From positions 1-46,032 of the forward strand of contig CANQKE010000020.1 of assembly GCA_947624435.1 (NCBI GenBank): a stretch of 46,032 bases of DNA, written 5' to 3'. The translations under genes were made by a program, and so were the position numbers. The notes under the pieces were generated by a model that did not search any database, was not told the origin of the DNA, and was given only the letters and a program-made list of their open reading frames with translations. How positions within the stretch are numbered: the stretch's first letter is position 1; every line of letters begins with the position of its first letter. This DNA is from an uncultured Ruminiclostridium sp. (GTDB lineage Bacteria; Bacillota; Clostridia; Oscillospirales; Ruminococcaceae). Positions 15,258-23,881 of this stretch are shown piece by piece.

Positions 15258-15328
15258 ATAAGAGAAACCCCCAAGAGTATAACAACTCTTGGGGGCGTGT
15301 CACTGTAGACATAATCTCATTCGTGGTT
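15258..15328 (-). ncRNA. Candidate small RNA, about 70 nt, convergent with the toxin gene
   Basis: A consensus minus-strand promoter (15335-15363) has no protein gene in front of it. From its predicted start near 15328 the transcript runs about 33 nt to a very strong hairpin, CCCCCAAGAGT-tgttat-ACTCTTGGGGG (15295-15268), followed by TTTCTCTTAT on the minus strand only. The hairpin therefore terminates minus-strand transcription better than toxin transcription. A six-codon ORF (ATG AGA TTA TGT CTA CAG TGA) lies in the RNA without a ribosome site. This is inferred from promoter plus terminator only. Confidence 0.5.
15268..15295 (-). terminator. Strong hairpin terminator behind the toxin gene
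   Basis: A perfect 11-bp GC-rich stem with a 6-nt loop, and a U-rich tail only on the minus strand. It may also end the toxin transcript on the plus strand, but no U-tract follows there. Confidence 0.75.
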
Positions 15329-15334
15329 GATATC

Positions 15335-15363
15335 ATTATATCACATAGGCAAATAAATGTCAA
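15335..15363 (-). promoter_or_regulatory. Orphan consensus promoter, minus strand
   Basis: -35 TTGACA (15358-15363), 17-nt spacer, -10 TATAAT (15335-15340): an exact sigma-A consensus. It points towards the 3' end of the toxin gene. Confidence 0.8.
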
Positions 15364-15370
15364 TACCTAA

Positions 15371-15406
15371 AAACGCCGTAAATCCTTAAGTCGCTTTATG
15401 GCGTTT
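15371..15406 (-). terminator. Terminator of the CmpB-like gene
   Basis: Minus strand AAACGCC...GGCGTTT with an inner TAAA/TTTA pairing, then TTTTAGG. The upstream arm lies within the last codons of the CmpB-like gene. Confidence 0.6.
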
Positions 15407-15829
15407 AACAAGTGAATATGAGGGCATTTCCTCATTAAAAAGCTGCCATCTCAAAAAATCATCCGCTACTATTCCGATAAGCGACAGGAAAAACCATGCT
15501 GCGGTAAAATACACGCATATCTGACCAAACAGATTAAACGGCAGCGTTTCATAATTCCATACCTCCCAGTCAAGCCAGATATTAACGATACAGCCGCAGA
15601 TAAATTCCAAAGAGGTTATTATCACCGATGATATCGCCATCTGAGCTATCAGCGGCATATCTGTATATACCTTGTTTATCCCGCCTACCAGCACAAAGCA
15701 AAGCCCGCCGAGTATAAACATGCTCCAGTGAGAATCCTGCTTGAACAAAAGCTCCACTATAGTATATAATCCTCCCCCGAACGAGAACAGGATAAAAAAT
15801 TTCATAGGTCTGTCAATTGTGCAGTCCAT
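15386..15829 (-). CDS. CmpB-like integral membrane protein (putative ABC-transporter type IV family)
   Basis: A 147-residue protein with four hydrophobic segments (about 9-27, 36-52, 62-84 and 102-125) and the family-typical WDYxxLPFNxxGQICxY-like stretch WEVWNYETLPFNLFGQIC. This matches the CmpB membrane family, named as a putative ABC-transporter subunit but with no proven function. AAAGGAG lies 8 nt before the ATG. It is divergent from the carboxypeptidase gene. A 31-bp palindrome lies between them. Confidence 0.8.
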   Translation of the reverse strand: MDCTIDRPMKFFILFSFGGGLYTIVELLFKQDSHWSMFILGGLCFVLVGGINKVYTDMPLIAQMAISSVIITSLEFICGCIVNIWLDWEVWNYETLPFNLFGQICVYFTAAWFFLSLIGIVADDFLRWQLFNEEMPSYSLVKRHKAT

Positions 15830-15869
15830 AACAACGCTCCTTTCATAAGCATTGATATTTTTACCTGTT

Positions 15870-15900
15870 TTGTCCGGATTATACGGAAAAATCAGGACAA
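15870..15900. promoter_or_regulatory. 31-bp palindrome in a divergent intergenic region
   Basis: TTGTCCgGATT-9 nt-AATCaGGACAA, 10 of 11 arm positions paired. On the minus strand the left arm overlaps a TATAAT word (15878-15883) that would serve the CmpB-like gene. It is a candidate operator between that gene and the D,D-carboxypeptidase gene. Confidence 0.5.
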
Positions 15901-15964
15901 CGCACGCATATACATTAATTAAAAAGCGGCGGTTACTGTTCTGCCGGAAAAGAGAGGAAAATTT

Positions 15965-17119
15965 ATGATAAAAAAGCTGTTGAGCTGTTTTTTGGCGGCG
16001 ATCGTATCAATAAACGCTGTTTGCTTTGCATATGCAGAGGAAACAGCGCAGCCGGATATCGGCAGCGCAAAGGCCGCCGTCGTGATGGAATGTTCCACCG
16101 GTCAGGTGCTGTATGAACAAAACGCGCATGAAAAGCTGCCTATGGCATCGGTCACAAAGCTGATGAGCCTGCTTATTTTTGCGGAGCAGATATCGGCGGG
16201 AGGGTTGTCCTTTAACGATACGGTCACCTGCTCGGCACACGCGAACAGCATGGACGGCTCGGTGATCTGGCTGGAAACCGGAGAGCAGATGACCGCGGGC
16301 GAGCTGCTTAAATCCGTGGTGATAGCCTCGGCAAACGACGCCTGCGTCGCTTTGGCGGAGCATGTAAGCGGTACCGAGGAAAAATTTGTCGAAAGCATGA
16401 ACCGCCACGCCGAGGAACTCGGAATGAACGATACCCACTATGTAAACTGCGTCGGTTATGACGACAAAGAGCATTACACCAGCGCATACGATACCGCTCT
16501 GCTGTGCGCCGAAATAAGCAAATACGACTATTTTAACGAATTTTATTCCACCCGACTGGAATATGTGCGGGAGGGAGAACGGCAGACGCAGCTGCTAAAC
16601 ACCAATAAGCTGATAAGCCGCTACAAAGGCATGATAGGCGGAAAGACCGGTACTACCGACGGCGCGGGCTGCTGCTTTTGCGCCTGGGCAAAGCGCTCGG
16701 ATATGACGCTTGCCGCCGTGGAGCTCGGATGCGAGCAGGCGGACGAGCGGTTCGACGTCTGCGAAAGCTTGCTGGATCACGGTTTTTCGGGCTATGAAAT
16801 GTTCCGCCCGACGGTGGACAGCTCAAAGCTGTCGCCGATACCAGTAGAAAACGGCACTCAAAAGCAGGTGGACATAAGGGTAAAAAAGCTTGTCAGCGCA
16901 GTTGTGCCTAAAGGCAGTTCGGGCAGGATAGAATACAGCTACACCGTCGCGGAGGGCTTTGACGCGCCGGTAAGCTGCGGTCAGACCGCCGGAAAAATGA
17001 GCGTCACTCTCGACGGAGAAGAAATTTTTTCCAGCGATATAGTCGCCGTTCAGGAAGTTGAGGAGCTGACCTTCTGGAAAAGTCTGCTGTTAATACTTAC
17101 GGAAATATTCCATATTTAA
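15965..17119 (+). CDS. D-alanyl-D-alanine carboxypeptidase (PBP5/DacF type)
   Basis: A 384-residue secreted penicillin-binding protein that trims the terminal D-Ala from peptidoglycan stem peptides. Residues 1-24 are a signal peptide. The S11 peptidase triad is complete: SVTK (S62, K65), SAN (S122, N124) and KTG (K227-G229). A PBP5-like C-terminal beta domain follows (about 280-360), and the end (LTFWKSLLLILTEIFHI) is an amphipathic or hydrophobic anchor. GAGAGGA lies 6 nt before the ATG. It is a monocistronic gene upstream of pgi. Confidence 0.95.
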   Translation: MIKKLLSCFLAAIVSINAVCFAYAEETAQPDIGSAKAAVVMECSTGQVLYEQNAHEKLPMASVTKLMSLLIFAEQISAGGLSFNDTVTCSAHANSMDGSVIWLETGEQMTAGELLKSVVIASANDACVALAEHVSGTEEKFVESMNRHAEELGMNDTHYVNCVGYDDKEHYTSAYDTALLCAEISKYDYFNEFYSTRLEYVREGERQTQLLNTNKLISRYKGMIGGKTGTTDGAGCCFCAWAKRSDMTLAAVELGCEQADERFDVCESLLDHGFSGYEMFRPTVDSSKLSPIPVENGTQKQVDIRVKKLVSAVVPKGSSGRIEYSYTVAEGFDAPVSCGQTAGKMSVTLDGEEIFSSDIVAVQEVEELTFWKSLLLILTEIFHI

Positions 17120-17153
17120 TTTTTGGATAAGCTGCACAAAACTGTTATAAATA

Positions 17154-17172
17154 TTTGTTTATATTAAACAAA
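17154..17172. promoter_or_regulatory. Palindrome and direct repeats upstream of pgi
   Basis: TTTGTTT-atatt-AAACAAA (17154-17172), together with two copies of ACAAAACTGT (17136-17145 and 17168-17177) spaced 32 bp apart, about three helical turns. They lie 20-60 bp upstream of the pgi -35 box, a usual position for activator sites. Confidence 0.35.
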
Positions 17173-17196
17173 ACTGTATCTAGTTTATAAAACTTC

Positions 17197-17225
17197 TTGC
17201 AAAACAGGGAAAATTCAGCTATAAT
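17197..17225 (+). promoter_or_regulatory. Promoter of pgi
   Basis: -35 TTGCAA (17197-17202), 17-nt spacer, -10 TATAAT (17220-17225). The leader is about 80 nt. Confidence 0.75.
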
Positions 17226-17310
17226 ATAAGTATGTGGAACAGGATAACCTATATAAATAAAACACCGTTCCATAGAACATAGGAAAGAAACGAAATCAGG
17301 AGATAAAGAA

Positions 17311-18648
17311 ATGGGAATAAAGGTAAATCAGCGTTATCTGGCTGAGTTTGTCCGTCCGGACGAACTGAAAGCCATCGAGCCTATGGTAAAAACGGCTCAT
17401 GAGATGATAAACAGCAAGACCGGCCTCGGCAATGATTTTCTCGGCTGGGTAGATCTGCCGGTAAACTACGACAAAGAGGAATTTGCCAGAATAAAGAAAG
17501 CCGCCGATAAGATAAAATCGGACAGCGATATATTGATAGTTATCGGCATAGGCGGCTCTTATCTCGGGGCAAGGGCGGCTATCGAGGCACTCAGGTCCAC
17601 GCTTTACAATTCGCTCGCAAAGGACACCCCGCAGATATATTTTGTAGGAAACAGCATCAGTCCTACATATTTCAATGATATTTTAGAAATAGTAAAGGAT
17701 AAGGATTTCTCGGTAAACGTCATTTCCAAATCCGGCACTACTACAGAACCCGCTCTTGCGTTCAGAGTATTCAGAGAACTGCTTGAAGAAAAATACGGAG
17801 CAGAGGGTGCAAAGGGCAGGATATACGCTACTACCGACAAGAAAAAAGGTACTCTTAAAGAGCTTTCCGATGCGATGGGCTATGAGACCTTTGTAATACC
17901 CGACGACGTGGGAGGAAGATTCTCGGTGCTTACCGCGGTGGGGTTGCTGCCTATCGCCTGCGCAGGCTGCGATATCGACGCGCTTATGGCGGGCGCGGCC
18001 GAAGCGAGAGAAGAATTTTCGGTAAACGAGCTTGAGAAAAACGAATGCTATAAATACGCCGCTTTGCGCAATATTCTGCGCTGCAAGGGATTTAAGGCGG
18101 AAATGCTGGTAGCTTATGAAAATTCATTCGCCATGATGTGCGAATGGTTCAAGCAGCTGTACGGAGAAAGCGAGGGCAAGGACAAAAAGGGTCTGTTCCC
18201 TGTTTCGGCGATATTCTCCACCGATCTGCATTCGCTGGGTCAGTTTATTCAGGACGGCTCAAAGATACTGTTTGAAACGGTAGTGCATTTTGAAAAGCCG
18301 CAAAAGGACTTTTTCCTTAAGGACGATCCCGCAAACGGCGACGGACTGAACTTTCTTTCAAATCAGAATATGTCCGTGGTAAATCAAAAGGCATACGAAG
18401 GCACGGTATTAGCGCATACCGAAGGCGGCACGCCTAATATCGTACTGGAAGTACCTCAGCTGAACGAGAAGGAACTCGGCTACATGATCTATTTCTTTGA
18501 AAAGGCATGTGCGATATCGGGTTACCTGCTGGGAGTAAACCCGTTCGATCAGCCCGGCGTGGAAAGCTACAAAAAGAATATGTTCGCCCTGCTCGGCAAG
18601 CCCGGATATGAGGAGGCTAAAGCCGCGCTGGAAGCAAAACTCGGATAA
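17311..18648 (+). CDS. pgi: Glucose-6-phosphate isomerase
   Basis: A 445-residue enzyme that interconverts glucose-6-phosphate and fructose-6-phosphate in glycolysis. The sugar-phosphate isomerase motifs are clear: [16 protein letters not shown] (79-94), [14 protein letters not shown] (139-152) and the C-terminal [20 protein letters not shown] with the catalytic Lys. Length matches the short Firmicutes form (about 450 residues) rather than the 550-residue form. AGGAG lies 8 nt before the ATG. Confidence 0.98.
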   Translation: MGIKVNQRYLAEFVRPDELKAIEPMVKTAHEMINSKTGLGNDFLGWVDLPVNYDKEEFARIKKAADKIKSDSDILIVIGIGGSYLGARAAIEALRSTLYNSLAKDTPQIYFVGNSISPTYFNDILEIVKDKDFSVNVISKSGTTTEPALAFRVFRELLEEKYGAEGAKGRIYATTDKKKGTLKELSDAMGYETFVIPDDVGGRFSVLTAVGLLPIACAGCDIDALMAGAAEAREEFSVNELEKNECYKYAALRNILRCKGFKAEMLVAYENSFAMMCEWFKQLYGESEGKDKKGLFPVSAIFSTDLHSLGQFIQDGSKILFETVVHFEKPQKDFFLKDDPANGDGLNFLSNQNMSVVNQKAYEGTVLAHTEGGTPNIVLEVPQLNEKELGYMIYFFEKACAISGYLLGVNPFDQPGVESYKKNMFALLGKPGYEEAKAALEAKLG

Positions 18649-18771
18649 TCAATCAGACAACTGATTATTATTATAGGGGTAACACCCATAACAATTGCGG
18701 TTTTTGAAAAACAAAGGCCGCGATCAGAATAAGCGTCAGCGAAAGCCGGCGCATATACGGAGGATTTTACA

Positions 18772-19179
18772 ATGATAAAACTGATTCCCGGGAAAAAAGG
18801 TTCAGGCAAGACCAAAATACTTATCGACGCGATCCATGACGCTGAAAAAGCAAGCAAAGGAAACGTAGTGGCTATACAGGTAGGCTCTTCCCTGAACAGG
18901 GATATTTATCACAAGGTACGCCTTGTAAACATTGAGGACTATAAAATATCCAACTACGACGAAATGGCAGGCTTTATCGCCGGAATAATGGCGTCGGATT
19001 ACGACTGCACCGATATTTTCGTTGACGGTATACTGAAGATATGCGGAAGAGATTATGAGATGGTAGGCAATATGTTCGATAAAATAGCCGCAGTAAGCGG
19101 TGAGGACACCAATATCACGTTTACTATCTCGGCAGATATCGACCAATTGACCGAAAATGTAAAAAAATATCTGAAATAA
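18772..19179 (+). CDS. Small P-loop protein of unknown function
   Basis: A 135-residue protein with Walker A GKKGSGKT (7-14) and a Walker B-like DIFVDGI (residues about 83-89). The rest is a short Rossmann-like ATPase core with no added domain. I recognise it as a type often seen next to rpmF in Clostridia, but I know no assigned function. CGGAGG lies 8 nt before the ATG. It lies between pgi and rpmF; the rpmF promoter starts right after its stop codon. Confidence 0.8.
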   Translation: MIKLIPGKKGSGKTKILIDAIHDAEKASKGNVVAIQVGSSLNRDIYHKVRLVNIEDYKISNYDEMAGFIAGIMASDYDCTDIFVDGILKICGRDYEMVGNMFDKIAAVSGEDTNITFTISADIDQLTENVKKYLK

Positions 19180-19182
19180 CTA

Positions 19183-19211
19183 TTGACAAATCCGAAAAAC
19201 TGCTGTATAAT
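19183..19211 (+). promoter_or_regulatory. Consensus promoter of rpmF
   Basis: -35 TTGACA (19183-19188), 17-nt spacer, -10 TATAAT (19206-19211), an exact consensus starting 4 nt after the preceding stop. The leader is about 80 nt. Confidence 0.9.
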
Positions 19212-19297
19212 ACTAGAGTGTTGATTTTCAGCGTACTTATTTTATATAGTTTATTCGGCTGATAAAATGATTATGGACATCAGGGGGAGGTGCTAAA

Positions 19298-19483
19298 ATG
19301 GCAGTTCCGAAGAGGAAAACGTCTAAAGCAAGACGTGACAAAAGACGTTCACAGGTATGGAAGCTATCCGCACCTGCATTCTCACGTTGCCCGCAGTGCG
19401 GCGAGCTCAAGCTGCCCCACAGAGTCTGCGGCAGCTGCGGCTACTATAAGGGCAGAGAGGTAATTGCGCACAAAGAGGCGTAA
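19298..19483 (+). CDS. rpmF: 50S ribosomal protein L32 (zinc-binding form)
   Basis: A 61-residue protein that matches bL32 throughout ([19 protein letters not shown]). The CPQCG and CGSCG pairs form a zinc ribbon, so this is the zinc-containing version. A strong GGGAGG lies 7 nt before the ATG. It is a single-gene unit with its own promoter and terminator; no plsX or fabH follows, unlike in many bacteria. Confidence 0.98.
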   Translation: MAVPKRKTSKARRDKRRSQVWKLSAPAFSRCPQCGELKLPHRVCGSCGYYKGREVIAHKEA

Positions 19484-19523
19484 GCTTTTGTGTGGTTTTA
19501 TGCAAAAAGCGTAAACTTAAAAT

Positions 19524-19551
19524 GGGCTTAGTTTGTGCTAAGCCCTATTTT
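19524..19551 (+). terminator. Terminator of rpmF
   Basis: GGGCTTAG-tttgtg-CTAAGCCC, a perfect 8-bp stem followed by TATTTT. Confidence 0.85.
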
Positions 19552-19575
19552 AATATTTAAGGCAGGTGTGCGGCA

Positions 19576-20886
19576 TTGGTAAAAATAGAATCAGTTTTTC
19601 CCGACTCCCCTGCCGCAAGGTGCGGTATCAAAGCCGGAGAGGAGCTTATAAGCATCAACGGCAGCGAAATAAACGACGTGCTGGATTATAAATTTCACTG
19701 CGCCGCCAAAAAGCTGGTAATAAAGCTGTCAGACCGCACCGTAAAGGTAAAAAAGCAGGAATACGACGATTTGGGACTGGGCTTTTGTTCTTATCTTATG
19801 GATAAAAAACAGCGCTGCCGCAACAACTGCGTATTCTGCTTTATCGACCAGCTTCCGGACGGAATGCGGGACACGCTTTATTTCAAAGACGACGATTCGC
19901 GGCTGAGCTTCCTGCAAGGCAATTATATCACTATGACAAACCTGACGCAGCAGGACGTAGACCGTATAATCAAAATGAAGCTGCCTATGAATATATCGGT
20001 GCATACCACTAATCCCGAATTACGGGTCAAGATGACCGGAAATCGCTTTGCCGGCGAATGCCTTGACTACTTATATAAAATGGCAGCCGCAGGGATCGAG
20101 CTTAACACACAGATAGTTCTTGTACCCGGCATGAACGACGGAAAGGAGCTGGAGCGCACGCTCACCGACCTTTGTATGCTCTACCCCGCCGTCAAAAGTA
20201 TAGCCTGCGTTCCGGTAGGTATAACAAAATTCAGGGACAAGCTGCCTAAGCTGTGTATATACGATAAGCAAGGAGCTTCCGATGCGATAGATATAATGCA
20301 GCAATTCGGGGATATGATGTATGAAAAATATCATGACAGGGTCGTTTATCCGTCCGACGAATTTTTCCTTACGGCGCAAAGGCCCTTGCCAGATCATGAA
20401 TATTACGGAGATTTTGACCAGTTTGAAAACGGCGTGGGAATGTGCGCGAGCATGCTGAAAGAATTTACCGACGCGCTGGCGGACAAGCGGGAAAACAACG
20501 AGACCGACAATATACGCCGTAGGGTCACCATCGCTACGGGCGTACTGGCGGCTCCGCTTATGCAAACGCTTGTAAAGCTTATGCAGGCGGATTTTCCCAA
20601 CACCGAGGTACAAATAAAGATAATACGCAACGAATTTTTCGGTGAAACGATAACCGTAGCGGGACTTATCACGGCAGGCGATATGATAGCGCAGCTCTCC
20701 CCTTTTAAGGATACTCTGGGCGAACGACTGCTTATCACCAAAAATATGCTGAGAAGCGACGGTGATATTTTCTTAGACGATAAAACGCTGGCAGATGTGG
20801 AAAAAGCGCTCGGCGTGCCGGTAGTTCCGAACAAAAACGACGGCTATTCGCTGCTCGACGCAATACTTGGAACAAACACGATATGA
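19576..20886 (+). CDS. DUF512 family radical-SAM-like protein with PDZ domain
   Basis: A 436-residue protein. Residues 3-60 form a PDZ-like domain (DSPAARCGIKAGEELISING). The cluster motif CxxxCxxC (C81, C85, C88 in RCRNNCVFCFIDQLPDG) suggests a radical-SAM 4Fe-4S barrel, followed by the DUF512 C-terminal domain (ATGVLAAPLMQTL). The family is conserved next to der in Firmicutes; its reaction is unknown. The start is TTG at 19576 with GGCAGGTG upstream; translation from here gives the family N-terminus. It lies 12 nt upstream of der, so it heads the der-plsY-gpsA run. Confidence 0.88.
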   Translation: MVKIESVFPDSPAARCGIKAGEELISINGSEINDVLDYKFHCAAKKLVIKLSDRTVKVKKQEYDDLGLGFCSYLMDKKQRCRNNCVFCFIDQLPDGMRDTLYFKDDDSRLSFLQGNYITMTNLTQQDVDRIIKMKLPMNISVHTTNPELRVKMTGNRFAGECLDYLYKMAAAGIELNTQIVLVPGMNDGKELERTLTDLCMLYPAVKSIACVPVGITKFRDKLPKLCIYDKQGASDAIDIMQQFGDMMYEKYHDRVVYPSDEFFLTAQRPLPDHEYYGDFDQFENGVGMCASMLKEFTDALADKRENNETDNIRRRVTIATGVLAAPLMQTLVKLMQADFPNTEVQIKIIRNEFFGETITVAGLITAGDMIAQLSPFKDTLGERLLITKNMLRSDGDIFLDDKTLADVEKALGVPVVPNKNDGYSLLDAILGTNTI

Positions 20887-20898
20887 AAGGAAGATAAA

Positions 20899-22218
20899 AT
20901 GTACGGAACGGTAGCGATAGTAGGACGGCCAAACGTCGGTAAATCAACGCTGTTCAACCGATTAGTGGGAAAAAGAATGTCCATAGTTGACGACACTCCC
21001 GGCGTAACGCGGGACAGGATATACTCTAAGGCGGAGTGGCTCGGTCGGGAGTTTACATTGATAGACACCGGCGGGATCGAGCCGGACACCAAGGACATTA
21101 TACTCTCCCAAATGCGCATACAGGCGCAGCTTGCGATAGACAAGGCCGACGTTATAATTCTGGTGACGGACATAACCTCCGGCGTAACCAGCACCGACGC
21201 CGACGTCGCCGATATGCTGCAGAAAAGCGGAAAGCCGATAGTTCTGTGTGTAAACAAGTGTGATTCTATCGGAGAGCTGCCGGCGGATTTTTACGAATTT
21301 TACAATCTCGGACTCGGAGAACCGATAGCGGTATCCTCTGTTCACGGTCACGGCACGGGCGATCTGTTAGACGCGGTCTTTTCGGCTATGCCGGAAAAGT
21401 CCGATGAGCCGGAATACCCCGAGGACGCCGTTAAAGTAGCGGTTATAGGAAAGCCTAACGCCGGAAAATCGTCCCTCATCAACAAAATCGCGGGCGAGGA
21501 AAGAATGATAGTTTCCGACATCGCCGGAACGACGCGTGACAGCGTGGATACTGTCATCAAGCGCGGTGACGATACCTATGTGTTTATTGATACCGCAGGT
21601 ATCCGCAGAAAATCCAAGGTAAACGAACAGATAGAAAAATACAGTGTGCTGCGCGCCTACATGGCGATAGAACGCGCCGACGTCTGCGTTATAATGATAG
21701 ACGCCAACGAGGGCTTTACCGAGCAGGACAGCAAGGTAGCGGGCTACGCTCACGAACAGGGCAAGGCGAGCGTTATCGCGATAAACAAATGGGACAGCAT
21801 AGAAAAAGACGGCAAGACCATGCAGGAATTTACCAAAAAGCTGGAGGTGGATTTCTCGTTTATGTCGTATGCCCCGTTTGTGTTTATCTCCGCGCTTACC
21901 GGTCAAAGACTGGACAAGCTTTTTGAGCTGATAAAATATACAAGCGAGCAAAACGCAAGAAGAATATCCACCGGCACACTGAACGATCTGCTGGCTTATG
22001 CCACCGCGAGAGTGCAGCCGCCTTCGGATAAGGGAAAACGGCTCAAGCTGTATTACATGACTCAGGCGTCGACAAAGCCGCCGACATTTGTAATATTCTG
22101 CAATAAGAAAGACCTGTTCCATTATTCCTATCAAAGATATATTGAAAACAGGATAAGAGAAAGCTTCGGGCTGGACGGTACTCCGATGAAAATCATCGTA
22201 AGAGAACGGGGAGAATAA
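20899..22218 (+). CDS. der: Ribosome biogenesis GTPase Der (EngA)
   Basis: A 439-residue protein with the two tandem G domains unique to Der. G domain 1 has GRPNVGKS (9-16), DTGG and NKCD; G domain 2 has GKPNAGKSS (near 182), DTAGIRRKSK and NKWD. A KH-like domain follows. It is needed for late 50S subunit assembly. GAAAGGAAG lies 7 nt before the ATG, and 1 nt separates it from plsY. Confidence 0.98.
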   Translation: MYGTVAIVGRPNVGKSTLFNRLVGKRMSIVDDTPGVTRDRIYSKAEWLGREFTLIDTGGIEPDTKDIILSQMRIQAQLAIDKADVIILVTDITSGVTSTDADVADMLQKSGKPIVLCVNKCDSIGELPADFYEFYNLGLGEPIAVSSVHGHGTGDLLDAVFSAMPEKSDEPEYPEDAVKVAVIGKPNAGKSSLINKIAGEERMIVSDIAGTTRDSVDTVIKRGDDTYVFIDTAGIRRKSKVNEQIEKYSVLRAYMAIERADVCVIMIDANEGFTEQDSKVAGYAHEQGKASVIAINKWDSIEKDGKTMQEFTKKLEVDFSFMSYAPFVFISALTGQRLDKLFELIKYTSEQNARRISTGTLNDLLAYATARVQPPSDKGKRLKLYYMTQASTKPPTFVIFCNKKDLFHYSYQRYIENRIRESFGLDGTPMKIIVRERGE

Positions 22219-22219
22219 A

Positions 22220-22876
22220 ATGATCTACCTTTGTTATGCAATAATGGTTATTGTGCCGTATCTGCTGTGCGGCATAAATTCGGCGATAATAGTCACCCGT
22301 ATAAAGTCACACGAGGATATCAGAGATCTCGGCAGCGGGAACGCCGGACTTACCAACACGCTCAGGACACAGGGCAAGATCGCGGCGCTGTTCGTACTGC
22401 TCGGCGACGTGCTGAAAGGCGTGCTGTCGGTCATCATAGTAAGGCTTTCGTTTTATTTTCTGGCGGGAGTAGATACGACCGTGCTTAGTAACGGGCTTAA
22501 CTATGTTGCTTTCGTAGCGGCGCTTGCGGGAATACTCGGACACGTCTTCCCTGTCTACTATAAATTCAAGGGCGGCAAGGGTATACTCGTATCGGTATCT
22601 ATCCTGATGACGGTGGAATGGATACCCGCCTGCATACTGCTGGGAATATTCATTGTTATAGTGGCGATAACCAGATATGTGTCGCTCGGCTCGTGTGCGG
22701 CAGCTATTCTGTACGGTCCGACGGTACTTATTTACGGACTGATAGTCGGCGACCCCAGCGTTTATATAAACACTGTCATCGCTCTGCTGATAGGCGCGTT
22801 GATAGTTTATATGCACAGAGGAAACATAGTAAGGCTAAAAAACGGCACCGAAAAGAAGCTCGGTCAGAAAGCATAA
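22220..22876 (+). CDS. plsY: Glycerol-3-phosphate acyltransferase PlsY
   Basis: A 218-residue integral membrane enzyme (five or six helices) that moves the acyl group of acyl-phosphate to glycerol-3-phosphate, the first step of phospholipid synthesis. Family motifs are GSGNAGLTNTLRTQGK (near 37-52), the loop FPVYYKFKGGKGI (near 109-121) and a late HRGNIVRLKNGTE. It sits between der and gpsA, as in many Firmicutes; gpsA supplies its substrate. Confidence 0.97.
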   Translation: MIYLCYAIMVIVPYLLCGINSAIIVTRIKSHEDIRDLGSGNAGLTNTLRTQGKIAALFVLLGDVLKGVLSVIIVRLSFYFLAGVDTTVLSNGLNYVAFVAALAGILGHVFPVYYKFKGGKGILVSVSILMTVEWIPACILLGIFIVIVAITRYVSLGSCAAAILYGPTVLIYGLIVGDPSVYINTVIALLIGALIVYMHRGNIVRLKNGTEKKLGQKA

Positions 22877-22888
22877 CGGGAGGACGGC

Positions 22889-23881
22889 ATGGCAAAAATA
22901 ACGATACTTGGCTGCGGATTCGGCACCGCGCTGGCTATTCTGTGGAACAATCACGGACATAACGTCACGGCGTGGTCAAAATACAAGGAAGAGATAGACG
23001 CTATAATGAGGGACGGCGAGCATAAAAGGCTGCTGCCGGGAGTTATAGTTCCGCCGACGATAGGCTTTACCGACGATATAAGCTGCGCAGAGGGTGCGGA
23101 TATTCTGGTGTTCGCTATACCGTCGCGCTTTGTCCGCGAGACCGCAAAGCGTGTAAAGCCGTACGTCAGCAAAAACACCGTTATCGTAAACGTCGGCAAG
23201 GGCCTTGAGGAAAACACCGACAAGCGTCTGTCGCAGGTGATATCGGAAGAGCTGCCCGACAATCCCGTTGCGGTACTTACCGGTCCTTGCCATGCGGAAG
23301 AAATAGGAAGAAGCATACCGACGACTGTGGTATGCTCCTGTAAAGATAAAATTTACGCCGAATATATCCAGGAAACGTTACAGAACAACATTTTCAGGAT
23401 ATACGTCAACAGCGACCTTATCGGCTGCGAGCTGGGCGGCGCGCTTAAAAATCCCATCGCGCTTTGCTGCGGCATCGTTGAGGGAATGGGCTACGGCGAT
23501 AACACCATAGCCGCCCTTATGACCCGCGGACTTGCCGAGATCACCAGGCTGAGCGTTGCAATGGGAGCAAAGCGCGAGACCTTTAACGGGCTTTCCGGCG
23601 TAGGCGACCTTATAGTCACCTGTACTTCCTCCCATTCAAGAAATCACCGTGCAGGGCTGCTCATAGGTCAAGGCATTCCCGCCGCAGAGGCTGTCGCCAG
23701 AGTAGGAACGGTCGAGGGCTATCAGTGTGCCAAGATAGCATACGCGATAGCCAAGGACTTAGGCGTTTCTATACCGATAATAGAGCAGCTCTGCGCGGTC
23801 TGCTATGACGGTGCAGACCCGCGGGAAAGCCTTAAAAAGCTAATGGGCAGACCCAGCAAGGCGGAGGAGGAAATATTTTAA
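22889..23881 (+). CDS. gpsA: Glycerol-3-phosphate dehydrogenase (NAD(P)+)
   Basis: A 330-residue cytosolic enzyme that reduces dihydroxyacetone phosphate to glycerol-3-phosphate for phospholipid synthesis. The Rossmann motif GCGFGTALA is at 8-16, the second nucleotide contact FAIPSRFVR is near residue 75, and the C-terminal catalytic domain carries GALKNPIALCCGIVEGMGYG and GLSGVGDLIVTCTS. GGGAGG lies 5 nt before the ATG. It is the last gene of the operon; its stop overlaps the tail of the convergent small gene by 4 nt. Confidence 0.98.
   Translation: MAKITILGCGFGTALAILWNNHGHNVTAWSKYKEEIDAIMRDGEHKRLLPGVIVPPTIGFTDDISCAEGADILVFAIPSRFVRETAKRVKPYVSKNTVIVNVGKGLEENTDKRLSQVISEELPDNPVAVLTGPCHAEEIGRSIPTTVVCSCKDKIYAEYIQETLQNNIFRIYVNSDLIGCELGGALKNPIALCCGIVEGMGYGDNTIAALMTRGLAEITRLSVAMGAKRETFNGLSGVGDLIVTCTSSHSRNHRAGLLIGQGIPAAEAVARVGTVEGYQCAKIAYAIAKDLGVSIPIIEQLCAVCYDGADPRESLKKLMGRPSKAEEEIF

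Noticed and set aside
15181-15363. A 60-codon hydrophobic ORF on the minus strand as a possible type I toxin
   Set aside because: Its start codon lies upstream of the predicted transcript start and its frame runs through the strong terminator into the toxin gene's antisense strand; a small RNA explains the signals better.
18649-18771. Terminator between pgi and the P-loop gene
   Set aside because: Only a 6-bp AT-rich stem (AATCAG-acaa-CTGATT) without a U-tract is present, so it is too weak to call.
21367-22134. A 255-codon open frame on the minus strand
   Set aside because: It is antisense to the second half of der, whose two GTPase domains are unmistakable.
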